From positions 124,001-188,000 of the forward strand of contig NZ_MJBI02000002.1 of assembly GCF_002742385.2 (NCBI RefSeq): DNA of 64,000 bases, in the 5' to 3' direction. This stretch comes from Macrococcoides goetzii. Its GTDB lineage: Bacteria; Bacillota; Bacilli; Staphylococcales; Staphylococcaceae. Shown piece by piece: positions 25,806 through 34,698 of this stretch (positions within the stretch are counted from its first letter, which is position 1; every line of letters starts with the position of its first letter). The notes below the pieces were generated by a model. The model was not told the DNA's origin. It was given only the letters and a program-made list of their open reading frames with translations, and did not search any database. The position numbers and the translations under genes are program-made.

Positions 25806-26483
25806 TTATATTTGTCTTTCTTTTACCATCTTTCCGCCTTCTAAACGATAAAGATGATCAGCATATTTAAAAATACGATCATCGTGAGTGATGATGATAC
25901 ACGCACTTTGTTGTGCTTTTACACGTTCACGGATCGCTTCAATGACTTGTGTTGCACGCTCAAAGTCAAGACTTGCTGTAGGTTCGTCAGCAAGTATTAA
26001 TGAAGGGTCATTCATGAAGGCACGTGCAATGGCAACACGTTGTTTTTCTCCACCTGATAAATTTTTAGGATATTGTTTTGTACGATGTCCAAGACCGAAA
26101 GTGTTGAGTAATTCATCAGCACGTTTGCTCGCTTTTTTCTTCTCCATTTTATTTTCAAGCGCTACGTGCATCAATTGTTCTTTCACTTTTAAGAATGGAA
26201 CAAGATGTGAGGCTTGAAAGATAAAGCCTATTTCACTTAAACGAAGTTGTGTAAGTTCATGCTGTTTCAATGTAGTTATTGATCGATTATCAATCAGTAC
26301 ATCACCTCGCGTTGGTTTAAGTAATGCACCAATAATCGTGAGTAATGTACTTTTCCCAGAACCAGATGGTCCATATAGACATACGATTTCACCTGGTGCG
26401 ACTTCAAAATTAATATCTTTTAATACTGTTACTTCAGTATCACCTTGTTTAAATGATTTTGTAAGATGTTTCACGTGAATCAT
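25806..26483 (-). CDS. hrtA: Haem efflux ABC transporter, ATP-binding protein HrtA
   Basis: The 225-residue ATPase has Walker [10 protein letters not shown], signature LSGGEKQR, Walker B LILADEP and switch His in IITHDDR, as in the MacB/LolD-type family. It follows hrtB by 1 bp and, given hssRS on the other side, is HrtA, which with HrtB removes toxic haem from the membrane. Length matches S. aureus HrtA (about 221 residues). Transcription should be driven by haem through HssR. Confidence 0.93.
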   Translation of the reverse strand: MIHVKHLTKSFKQGDTEVTVLKDINFEVAPGEIVCLYGPSGSGKSTLLTIIGALLKPTRGDVLIDNRSITTLKQHELTQLRLSEIGFIFQASHLVPFLKVKEQLMHVALENKMEKKKASKRADELLNTFGLGHRTKQYPKNLSGGEKQRVAIARAFMNDPSLILADEPTASLDFERATQVIEAIRERVKAQQSACIIITHDDRIFKYADHLYRLEGGKMVKERQI

Positions 26484-26484
26484 A

Positions 26485-27510
26485 TTATTCTCCTCCTATT
26501 GCTTCTATTGGATCAATCTTAAGCACCTTGATGATAGATAACATTACACCAATAAACGATACAAATAAGAACAGTCCAGCTAGAATCATAATAAGATTAT
26601 TATTTAGATAAAATGGCATGCCTGGTGGCATAAAGTTATTGATGGCTGTAATAATAACGATAGCTAATGACACACTAAAAATTACTATAATAAATACTTC
26701 CTGAATCAGTTTAAATATAAGTTTTTTATGACTTGTTCCAATTGCTTTTAAAATGCCGTATTCAGTTGTCTTTTGAATCGTAATAATGTAGAAGAATACA
26801 GTAATGACGATGGCAGAGATTAAAAATAAGAAAAATACCATTAAATTTAAAGGCATCTGTTCAGCTTCATAACTAGGGATAGCTTTCATCGCATCTTCTG
26901 GTGTTATGATTTTGGAATGTTTTAAATTTTGTTTTAAATCTTTAATTGAAACATTGTCTAATACATGCTGATTAATGATTGCTGTGTTGATTGCTTCATG
27001 AGGTACAACTTTGTTATAAGTTGCTTGATTAACAAGACCAACAGGCATATGTGAATACATTTGAAATTTTTCAAAGTCTGAAATATGTAAATTTTCTTTG
27101 CTATCTACAATATTTAGTTTATCTTTTAAGTCATACGACTTATTAAGATGAACATCTAGAGCAACATCGCCATCTTTTGGCAATGCATGTAATTTAGAAA
27201 TAGTAGTCAGTAAAAATTTATCGTTGTTTTGAATTTTAATCGGTTGCATCTGAACTAAAGGAATATTAAAATCTTTTAAAACTTTTACATCTTCTTTATC
27301 AAGTGGAGCGTTGAGCAAATTGTTATCTGCATCTTCTGAAACGACAAAATACTTACCATCCATATGTTCTATAAACGAAATATTATCTTTTCCTAAACCT
27401 TGTGCTAAACTTGAAACAAATAATACCAGAAATGCTAATAGAAATATGATTGCTGCAATCAATACATATTTCATTTTGTAATACGTAATTTCTTTAAGTG
27501 CTAAATTCAT
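26485..27510 (-). CDS. hrtB: Haem efflux ABC transporter, permease HrtB
   Basis: The 341-residue FtsX/MacB-type permease has TM1 (about 14-36), a large extracytoplasmic domain, and three C-terminal TMs. SSLAQGLGKDNISF, PSYEAEQMPLN, TTEYGILKAIG and the terminal KIDPIEAIGGE agree well with S. aureus HrtB. Start ATG 27510 has an AAAGGTGAT site; an upstream in-frame extension would run through the promoter. The HssR direct repeat lies about 50 bp upstream, against a TATGAT -10 at 27544-27549. Confidence 0.93.
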   Translation of the reverse strand: MNLALKEITYYKMKYVLIAAIIFLLAFLVLFVSSLAQGLGKDNISFIEHMDGKYFVVSEDADNNLLNAPLDKEDVKVLKDFNIPLVQMQPIKIQNNDKFLLTTISKLHALPKDGDVALDVHLNKSYDLKDKLNIVDSKENLHISDFEKFQMYSHMPVGLVNQATYNKVVPHEAINTAIINQHVLDNVSIKDLKQNLKHSKIITPEDAMKAIPSYEAEQMPLNLMVFFLFLISAIVITVFFYIITIQKTTEYGILKAIGTSHKKLIFKLIQEVFIIVIFSVSLAIVIITAINNFMPPGMPFYLNNNLIMILAGLFLFVSFIGVMLSIIKVLKIDPIEAIGGE

Positions 27511-27556
27511 AATGATCACCTTTCTCGTTTTGTTGATAGTGTTATCATAAACAATC

Positions 27557-27576
27557 AATATGAACAGAATATGAAC
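27557..27576 (-). promoter_or_regulatory. HssR direct-repeat operator
   Basis: On the minus strand, GTTCATATT-CT-GTTCATATT is an exact copy of the HssR repeat known upstream of hrtAB in S. aureus. It lies 7 bp before the hrtB -10 (27544-27549), the position for activation from the -35 region. It is shared with the hssR start region on the other strand. Confidence 0.93.
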
Positions 27577-27591
27577 AAAGGAGTATATTGG

Positions 27592-28263
27592 ATGAAAAAT
27601 AAAATTTTAATTGTAGATGATGAACAAAGTATTAGAAATCAAGTAGTGGAAGGATTTATAAAACATCATTATGAAGTATATAGCGCAGATAGTGGAGAGG
27701 CTGCTCTTAAAGTTTTGGAAAATGAGAAGATAGATTTGTGTGTAGTTGATATTATGATGCCCGGAATGAACGGATTTGAATTATGTGAAACGATAAAAGA
27801 GAGTTTTCAACTGCCGGTTATTATGCTTACAGCACGTGATGCGTTGGGTGATAAACGCATCGCATTTGAAGCGGGTAGTGATGACTATGTTACAAAGCCT
27901 TTTGAATTTGACGAATTACTTTTTAGAGCGAATGCAATCTTGAAACGCTATAACTTAGATATCACATCAATTAAAATAGGAAATGTGGAACTAGACCAGG
28001 ATACATATGAACTCCATATACATCAGGACACACTTTATTTGCCACGTAAAGAATTTGAACTACTGTATTATTTAGTTAAACATCAACCTAATATCGCTAC
28101 GCGTGAACAATTAATTGAAGCAATTTGGGGGCTTGATTTTGAGGGAGATGAACGTACCGTGGATGTTCATATTAAACGTATAAGGAAGCGATTAGAAAAT
28201 TATGATACGCAAATGGAAATCGTAACAGTACGTGGTGTAGGGTATAAGGTGCATCATGTTTAA
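27592..28263 (+). CDS. hssR: Haem response regulator HssR
   Basis: The 223-residue OmpR/PhoB-type regulator has a receiver domain with the phosphoacceptor Asp in VVDIMMPGMNG and Lys in DDYVTKPFEF, then a winged helix with GDERTVDVHIKRIRKRL and TVRGVGYKV. ATG 27592 follows AAAGGAG at 27577-27583. The earlier in-frame ATG at 27571 lies in the HssR operator and has no ribosome site. It overlaps hssS by 8 bp. It activates hrtAB when HssS senses haem stress. Confidence 0.93.
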   Translation: MKNKILIVDDEQSIRNQVVEGFIKHHYEVYSADSGEAALKVLENEKIDLCVVDIMMPGMNGFELCETIKESFQLPVIMLTARDALGDKRIAFEAGSDDYVTKPFEFDELLFRANAILKRYNLDITSIKIGNVELDQDTYELHIHQDTLYLPRKEFELLYYLVKHQPNIATREQLIEAIWGLDFEGDERTVDVHIKRIRKRLENYDTQMEIVTVRGVGYKVHHV

Positions 28264-29605
28264 ACATTTATCTACAAGGTTTATTGTTACAACGCTTCAT
28301 GTCATGCTCATTAGTGCAGTAATTGCTTTTGTCATTTCTAATATGTATTATCACGTCATATTGAAAGAACAAAATGATGCAAGGGTGACGCAAGTATTAT
28401 TATCTCAAAAAAAATATATTGAAAAACACCCTGAAATAAAACCACAGGCATTTTTTGCGCAACTTGGAAATTTAAATTTTCAAGTACTTGCGATTAATAA
28501 TAACGGTATGAAAGAAAATTATGGCACAAAATTTAGATTAGATAACCTCAAATTAGATACGATTAAAATGGAACGAGATGGTGTTTATCACGGTATTAAA
28601 AATCGCCCATTCAATCTATTCATCACTGGATTTTTTGATAATGAATCAAGAAATACAGTAGGCACGAAAATGCAGATCAATCATCAGCAATATACAGTGT
28701 TTATTAGACCGGATGTTGGTGAAAGTATGCATGAATTCCGATCATTTTTAGCAGTATTATTGCTTTTAACGATTGTCATATCAATATTACTCGTCTTTAT
28801 TTCATCAAAATATATTGTGCACCCGGTAATCGAACTAAAAAAAGCCGCGCAACGTATTGGTGAACAAAGTGGTTACCAAACAACGGTTAATCGTAAAGAT
28901 GAATTAGGAGTTCTTGCTGAAGAAATGAATGAGATGAGTAAGAAGATAAAGCAACATGAGGAAATTAATCAGCGCTTTGTGGCAAATGTAAGTCATGAAA
29001 TACAATCTCCAATTACAAATTTAATCGGACAAATAAAAAAATTGAAAGAAACACAAGATTTGAGTTTACTTAATCAGATTGAACATCAATCATTACGTTT
29101 AAGTGGTCTGACGAAGCAGTTATTACTTTTAGCCTCAATTGAGCAGAATAAAATATCATTAACGAAACAAAACTTTAATTTTAAAATGCTTATTCAGGAA
29201 GTTATTCGAGATAATATGTACACTATTAATCAGAAAGATATATTTTTGAGTACCACGCTAGAAGATGTATATGTCCTGGGAAATAGAGATTTATGCTATC
29301 AAATGATTACTAATTTATTATCGAATGCGATTAAATATAGCCCGAATGACAGTGAAATTCATATTGAATTGAAAGAAGAACAGAATAATAAACAATTCAT
29401 TATTGAAGATCATGGTTATGGGATGACTGATGAGACGAGAAAAATGATTTTTGAGCGTTTCTATAAGTCGAATGTAAACGAAGATAATGTCACTTCAAAT
29501 GGTCTAGGCATGGCAATCGTTAAAGTAATTTTAGATGTACATGACTTTACTATCGATATTGAGAGTGAAATAGATATGGGAACAACGATGAAAATCAAAC
29601 TTTAA
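28256..29605 (+). CDS. hssS: Haem sensor histidine kinase HssS
   Basis: The 449-residue kinase has TM1 (about 8-30), an extracytoplasmic sensor with GIKNRPFNLFITGFFDN, which matches S. aureus HssS, TM2 (about 163-184), HAMP, the H-box VSHEIQSPITNL, and an ATPase domain with NLLSNAIKYS and GLGMAIV. The H-box has Gln-Ser where most kinases have Lys-Thr/Ala. It starts inside hssR and completes the four-gene haem detoxification locus. Confidence 0.92.
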   Translation: MFKHLSTRFIVTTLHVMLISAVIAFVISNMYYHVILKEQNDARVTQVLLSQKKYIEKHPEIKPQAFFAQLGNLNFQVLAINNNGMKENYGTKFRLDNLKLDTIKMERDGVYHGIKNRPFNLFITGFFDNESRNTVGTKMQINHQQYTVFIRPDVGESMHEFRSFLAVLLLLTIVISILLVFISSKYIVHPVIELKKAAQRIGEQSGYQTTVNRKDELGVLAEEMNEMSKKIKQHEEINQRFVANVSHEIQSPITNLIGQIKKLKETQDLSLLNQIEHQSLRLSGLTKQLLLLASIEQNKISLTKQNFNFKMLIQEVIRDNMYTINQKDIFLSTTLEDVYVLGNRDLCYQMITNLLSNAIKYSPNDSEIHIELKEEQNNKQFIIEDHGYGMTDETRKMIFERFYKSNVNEDNVTSNGLGMAIVKVILDVHDFTIDIESEIDMGTTMKIKL

Positions 29606-29705
29606 AAAGCATAATAAGTGATTAACTAGCTTAAATTAACAAATAAATAATCAGAATTATTTTTTGGATTGATTTAGGTTTATAGGTTCGTTTTGTGCTA
29701 TCAGA

Positions 29706-29738
29706 TATAATTAGGAGTATATAGTAAATTATACTCCT
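29706..29738 (+). promoter_or_regulatory. -10 element with operator-like dyad before the TcaA-like gene
   Basis: A TATAAT (29706-29711) is followed at once by a perfect 9-bp inverted repeat AGGAGTATA/TATACTCCT (29713-29721 with 29730-29738) that spans the expected start point and ends at the ribosome site. It could be an operator or a 5' hairpin. Confidence 0.5.
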
Positions 29739-29748
29739 GGAGGTTATT

Positions 29749-31059
29749 ATGAAATACTGTAAAAATTGTGGGCATGAATTAAAACCAAATCATAAAGTCT
29801 GTACGAACTGTGGTACAAAAGTTGAACAAAAAGAAGACCGAATTGTGACGCCGATTCAAAATTATGAAAAAACACAAAAAACATTTACAGATCAATACAC
29901 AAATGTATCACAGCAGCCAAAAGTTCAAAGACAACCGATGTCAAAAAAGACGATAATTTTATTCAGTACAGTATTAGGATTTATTGCTTTATTAGCTCTG
30001 GCTTATTTTATACTTGGACAGCAATTTTCTTACAATAATTCTGTCACTGCTATTACAAATGCAATTCAAAAAGATGATGCCAAACAATTATCGGATCTTT
30101 TAAAAAGTGGAGATGCTTACCTTTCTGAAGAAGAAGCTAAAGCTTATATTGCATACAATAAAGCGAAGGGTATTGATTTAAAGACAAGCCTATTAGAAGC
30201 GAAAAAAGAAATTGATAATAACGAAAGTGGTACATCTATTACACATGACTCAGGTGAAGTAATGAATGTAGCAAAAGACGGTAAAAAGTATGGCATATTT
30301 GATAAATATAGCTTCAAAGTTCCTCAGAAAGAAATCTATTTATCACCCGGTTCAGATGGAATTTTGAATTATAAAGTTAATGATAAATCTGTTGCAATTG
30401 AAACAACGATGTATGAGCAAGTTAAATTAGGTAACTTTGTTTTAGGAGATTATCAATTTGATGCTCAAAAAGAAATAGAAGATGAAAAGATTAATGGAGA
30501 ACTAGTTATTAATATGAGTGAATCCGATGTTGCAGTTGAAAAATTTGATGAAGATAAGATTGCGGAGTTTCAGGAACGTTCCCAAGAAAGACAAGAATTG
30601 GTGCAGGAAGAACAAGAAGAGCGTAGAACAATAGATACGCGTTCAAAAGATTTTCTGGATACATATATGTCTAAAGATAGAACAGATGGCTATAACGATA
30701 TTGAAATTGGGATGGATAAAACAGAAGTTGAACAATTATTAGGTGATGAATCAGATTTAGTAGATCCTGATAATGACAACTTATTGAAATATGGGAATAT
30801 GGGTATTGAATATAAAGATGATAAAGTAGAACAAATCTATATTATCCCGAATCCTTACGATGTTGCAACGAAAGATGAAGCAGAGGAAGCGTGGCAACCG
30901 AATGACTGGAATGGGGAGATGAATGGAGATTCCGTCCAGGTTATAGATAATGATAGAAAAGGAAATAATTTTGCAATACTTATTGTTTATGACGACGATG
31001 ATAATATCAAATATATATTCCAGCAGAAACAAACAAAAGATGATCCATGGGTAGAATAA
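29749..31059 (+). CDS. TcaA-like zinc-ribbon membrane protein (first copy)
   Basis: The 436-residue protein starts with a zinc ribbon, CKNCGHELKPNHKVCTNCG (four Cys), then a TM at about 66-89 and a long extracytoplasmic region with a TcaA-type domain (LSEEEAKAYIAYNKAKG; YGIFDKYSFKVP). A Glu/Arg/Gln-rich segment (about 275-300) and a C-terminal domain follow. S. aureus TcaA, with the same opening, links to glycopeptide susceptibility and envelope homeostasis. A second copy lies at 59613-60971. Its C-terminal half differs from TcaA, so function may differ. Confidence 0.8.
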   Translation: MKYCKNCGHELKPNHKVCTNCGTKVEQKEDRIVTPIQNYEKTQKTFTDQYTNVSQQPKVQRQPMSKKTIILFSTVLGFIALLALAYFILGQQFSYNNSVTAITNAIQKDDAKQLSDLLKSGDAYLSEEEAKAYIAYNKAKGIDLKTSLLEAKKEIDNNESGTSITHDSGEVMNVAKDGKKYGIFDKYSFKVPQKEIYLSPGSDGILNYKVNDKSVAIETTMYEQVKLGNFVLGDYQFDAQKEIEDEKINGELVINMSESDVAVEKFDEDKIAEFQERSQERQELVQEEQEERRTIDTRSKDFLDTYMSKDRTDGYNDIEIGMDKTEVEQLLGDESDLVDPDNDNLLKYGNMGIEYKDDKVEQIYIIPNPYDVATKDEAEEAWQPNDWNGEMNGDSVQVIDNDRKGNNFAILIVYDDDDNIKYIFQQKQTKDDPWVE

Positions 31060-31074
31060 CATACTATTAATTAT

Positions 31075-31114
31075 AAATACCCGTAGCACACTTAAACGTG
31101 CTACGGGTATTTGT
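31075..31114. terminator. Hairpin between the TcaA-like and P-type ATPase genes
   Basis: A perfect 15-bp stem AAATACCCGTAGCAC with its complement (31075-31089 with 31098-31112) lies between converging genes. T tracts on each side are short, so strength is uncertain. Confidence 0.7.
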
Positions 31115-31128
31115 TTACGCGAAATATC

Positions 31129-33783
31129 TTATGCCTCATATTTAAATATGTTTCTTGTAATCCATTTCTCGATTTCAATCAGGATAAAAACAGCAGTTCC
31201 GATACCTAACGGAATCATCCATTGTGAAAATGTTAGTGGAGCAGTTTTTAATATCGTATTAAAAAATGGCACATACGTAATGAGTAATTGTAATGTGAAG
31301 AGTAAACCAGAGACGATAAATGCGACTTTATTCTTAAAGAAATCTTGATTAATTGCAAATTGATTTAAGTGTCTGCAATTAAATAGATGGAAGATTAAAG
31401 CAAATACTAGTGATTGCAATGTGATTGTATTCAGTACAGTTTTATGTAGACCAAGATGACTTAAATACATATTTGCAAGAAGTATTCCACCAGCTACAAT
31501 GACTGATACGAGTAGTATTCTAAATAAGAAATAATGACTTAGTAACGGTGTAGATTTATGTCTTGGCTTTCTGTTCATTGCACCTGGTTCGAGAGGTTCA
31601 AATGCAAGTGCAAAAGATATGGTAATCGCTGTTACCATGTTCACCCAAAGTACCTGGACAGGAGTAAGTGGTATGGATATGCCAAATAGAATCGCTGCTA
31701 AAATGAGTAGTCCTTGAGAACCGTTTGTCGGTAAAATGAATAGTATTGTTTTCTTCAGGTTATCATAGACACGACGTCCTTCGCGTACCGCATCTACAAT
31801 TGTTTCAAAGTTATCGTCAACCAGTATCATACGCGCGGCATCTTTAGATACTTCAGTTCCTTTAATGCCCATTGCAACACCGATATCAGCACGTTTTAAT
31901 GCTGGTGCATCGTTAACACCATCACCGGTCATCGATGTTATTTCGTCATGTTTTTGCAATGCTTTTACGAGTTGTAATTTATTCTCGGGACTTGTTCTTG
32001 CAAACACATCGTATTCAATCGCGGCTTCGTATAATGCGTCTTCATTCATATTATCGAGTTCGCGACCTTCAATGGCCTTAGTACCATCACCGATTCCGAG
32101 TTGTTTCCCAATTGCCATTGCAGTTTCTTTATGGTCACCTGTAATCATTTTTACGGCAATTCCGGCTTTTTGACATTCTTTTACTGCTTTTATTGAAGAT
32201 TCACGTGGAGGATCTATAATCCCTACTAACCCAAGCAAGGTGATGCCACTTTGTAAATCGTCATGTGAGAGTGTGGTTGTGTCACGAGGCACATCTTTAT
32301 ATCCTGCTGCAATTAATCGTTTACCTTCTTTAGCGATTACACTTAATTTATCTTCCCAGACCTGTCTATCATCAGAATTGGTAAATACACGATCGAATAT
32401 TCTGTCAGGTGCTCCTTTGATATAAATGCGTTTCTTGCCCTGATCTTCGACGAGATATGCCATATATTTATAAAGTGAATCAAATGGGATTTTATCGATT
32501 GCCTGTAAGTTTGGAATTTCTAAATTAGTTTTATGTACGAGTGTCATTAAGCAGCCTTCAGTGGGCTCACCGGTAATTTGAAAATGACCATTTTCATCTT
32601 GTGAGAGACGTGCTTCATTGACTGTTTTAACGCATGTTAAGAACTGGTATAATTCTTGTTCTGTTTCTGGTGTTTCAGTATGTTTGGGTATAATTTCTCC
32701 GATTGGTTCATAACCTGTGCCCGTAACTTCATAACGATTATGCATTAAATCAATTGAAGTTACAGTCATTTCGTTTTTGGTAAGCGTACCAGTTTTATCG
32801 GTGCAAATCACTGAAACTGAACCTAAAGTTTCCACTGAAGGTAAGTTCTTTACGATGGCATTATTCTTTGCCATCGACTGAACACCAAGTGCTAAAATAA
32901 TTGAAATGACAGCAGGTAATCCCTCCGGTATAGCGCCAACTGCAAGTGCGATAACAGATAAGAGTAGTTCGCCTGCTGGATAATTGTTATAAAACAAACC
33001 AAATAAATAAATTGCGATAGAAATTACAACGATACCAATACTCACTGATTTACCGAACTGACCGGTTTGTTGCATCAATGGGGTTGTCATCTGTTCTGTG
33101 TCAGTCATTGCCTGATTAATCTTACCAAGTTCAGTGTCTTTTCCGATTGCAACAACGACACCGATTCCAGAACCTGAAGTAATAGATGAGCTTGAATAAG
33201 CCATATTTTTTCTATCACCGAGTACAGCATCTTCTGTGATTTTACGTATATTTTTTTGGACGGGTACAGATTCACCGGTTAAAGCAGACTCTTCAATCTT
33301 TAAATTATTCGCTTCTATTAACCGTAAGTCTGCAGGTATCTTCTCACCGGATGATAAAATAACGATATCTCCGATTGTCAATTGTTCGCCTGGAATAGTT
33401 TGACTACGACCATCACGAATTACTACGGCCTCACTCGTCATCATTTTACGAATACTTTCTAATGCTTTTTCAGCACGCGATTCCTGTACATAACCAATGA
33501 TTGCATTAATAACTGCAACAAGAATGATAACCGACATATCAAGAAAGTGTCCTAAAAATCCTGTAATCGCTGCAGCAACTAGTAATACATATATTAAAAT
33601 ATCGTTAAAGTGGCCGAAAAACTTAATGATTTTAGGCTTCTCTCGCTTTGCTGGAAGTGCATTTAGACCATAAGTTGACTGGTTTGCTTCGACTTGTTCA
33701 TGGGACAAACCGCTATTTATTGAGGTGTTAAACGCATGAAGTGTGTCATCGATAGAGCGTTGATGCCATTTTTCATTTTTCAT
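31129..33783 (-). CDS. P2-type cation-transporting ATPase
   Basis: The 884-residue ion pump has an N-terminal cation-ATPase domain, actuator motif LTGESVPV, M4 AIPEGLPAVI, the phosphorylated Asp in CTDKTGTLTKNE, and the hinge MTGDGVNDAPALKRADIG. ATG 33783 is taken, as ATG 33792 is too near its AAAGGA site. M4 resembles Ca2+-ATPases, but M6 reads WVNMVTAITISFALAFEP, with Ala where Ca2+ and Na+/K+ pumps have Asp after NxxT. The ion is therefore not assigned. It is monocistronic. Confidence 0.88.
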   Translation of the reverse strand: MKNEKWHQRSIDDTLHAFNTSINSGLSHEQVEANQSTYGLNALPAKREKPKIIKFFGHFNDILIYVLLVAAAITGFLGHFLDMSVIILVAVINAIIGYVQESRAEKALESIRKMMTSEAVVIRDGRSQTIPGEQLTIGDIVILSSGEKIPADLRLIEANNLKIEESALTGESVPVQKNIRKITEDAVLGDRKNMAYSSSSITSGSGIGVVVAIGKDTELGKINQAMTDTEQMTTPLMQQTGQFGKSVSIGIVVISIAIYLFGLFYNNYPAGELLLSVIALAVGAIPEGLPAVISIILALGVQSMAKNNAIVKNLPSVETLGSVSVICTDKTGTLTKNEMTVTSIDLMHNRYEVTGTGYEPIGEIIPKHTETPETEQELYQFLTCVKTVNEARLSQDENGHFQITGEPTEGCLMTLVHKTNLEIPNLQAIDKIPFDSLYKYMAYLVEDQGKKRIYIKGAPDRIFDRVFTNSDDRQVWEDKLSVIAKEGKRLIAAGYKDVPRDTTTLSHDDLQSGITLLGLVGIIDPPRESSIKAVKECQKAGIAVKMITGDHKETAMAIGKQLGIGDGTKAIEGRELDNMNEDALYEAAIEYDVFARTSPENKLQLVKALQKHDEITSMTGDGVNDAPALKRADIGVAMGIKGTEVSKDAARMILVDDNFETIVDAVREGRRVYDNLKKTILFILPTNGSQGLLILAAILFGISIPLTPVQVLWVNMVTAITISFALAFEPLEPGAMNRKPRHKSTPLLSHYFLFRILLVSVIVAGGILLANMYLSHLGLHKTVLNTITLQSLVFALIFHLFNCRHLNQFAINQDFFKNKVAFIVSGLLFTLQLLITYVPFFNTILKTAPLTFSQWMIPLGIGTAVFILIEIEKWITRNIFKYEA

Positions 33784-33909
33784 AACGAACATTCCTTTGC
33801 GTATAGTATTACTCTTATCGTAACGCAAATAATTAAGTAATTCTAACGAAAGGAATGTATATAAAAGGAATTAACACAATGTTTAAAATTTTGTAAATTT
33901 TTAACATTA

Positions 33910-34698
33910 TCACTTACTTTTGTCTGTGCTAAGTATCGTTACAAAGGCATTGAAGAATGAATCAGCAAAAGGTTTCCATCGCTGTATTACTAAATCACTA
34001 GAATTATCATGAGCGTAGTAATTTTTAGGGAATGAAATTGTTAGCCCTTTTTTACAATCACGAATATATTCCGTATGCAGCGTATTAGGTGCATACTCTA
34101 AATGGCCATTAATATAAATATCTTTATTATCTTTTGATATTAATAAATCTGCACCAAATTCAGGATGAGTGCTGATTATGGTTAAGTCAGTCTTATCTTT
34201 AATATCTTGTATCAGAAAATTTGTATAGCGTGATTGGGGTATATAGTAGCTTTGAAAATTATTTGTTAAAGGATGATCCACCAGAACATTATAAGTATAT
34301 ATACCAAACAATTTCTTATTACCTTTAAAAGTGAATTTCTCAATATTGTAATAGTGATGTAACGCAAATTGTGCTGCCCAGCAAATAAACAACCGTGTAT
34401 GTTGTTGCGCTTTAGACCAATCTATGATGCTTTTAAGTTCTTCATAATAATAAACAGATGCAAAAGGAAGATGCTCTACAGGTGCTCCTGTTACGATTAA
34501 CGCATCATAATCGTATCGTTGAGCTTGTTCGAAATTTATATAATGTTGCTTAGCATAATTTCTTTTTTCAGTATTTGTTTGATGTGTCTCTAAATATAAA
34601 AAATCAATCATAGCTGTTTTAAAATGATGTTTAAACTGCAGTTCCGTTTCGAATTGATTTGGCATTAAATTAACGATTAGAATACGAGGAACAACCAA
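33910..34698 (-). CDS. metA: Homoserine O-acyltransferase, MetA/HTS family (short form)
   Basis: The 262-residue protein is the MetA-type transferase that acylates homoserine for methionine synthesis. RILIVNLMPNQFETE and the nucleophile region FICWAAQFALHHYY with its Cys, then SRYTNF and GHLEYAPNTL, are family motifs. It lacks about 35 N-terminal residues of typical members. The start is TTG, the codon immediately after the metY stop and in the same frame, so reinitiation or readthrough is likely. Donor (acetyl or succinyl) is unsettled; pairing with MetY suggests O-acetylhomoserine. Confidence 0.8.
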   Translation of the reverse strand: MVVPRILIVNLMPNQFETELQFKHHFKTAMIDFLYLETHQTNTEKRNYAKQHYINFEQAQRYDYDALIVTGAPVEHLPFASVYYYEELKSIIDWSKAQQHTRLFICWAAQFALHHYYNIEKFTFKGNKKLFGIYTYNVLVDHPLTNNFQSYYIPQSRYTNFLIQDIKDKTDLTIISTHPEFGADLLISKDNKDIYINGHLEYAPNTLHTEYIRDCKKGLTISFPKNYYAHDNSSDLVIQRWKPFADSFFNAFVTILSTDKSK

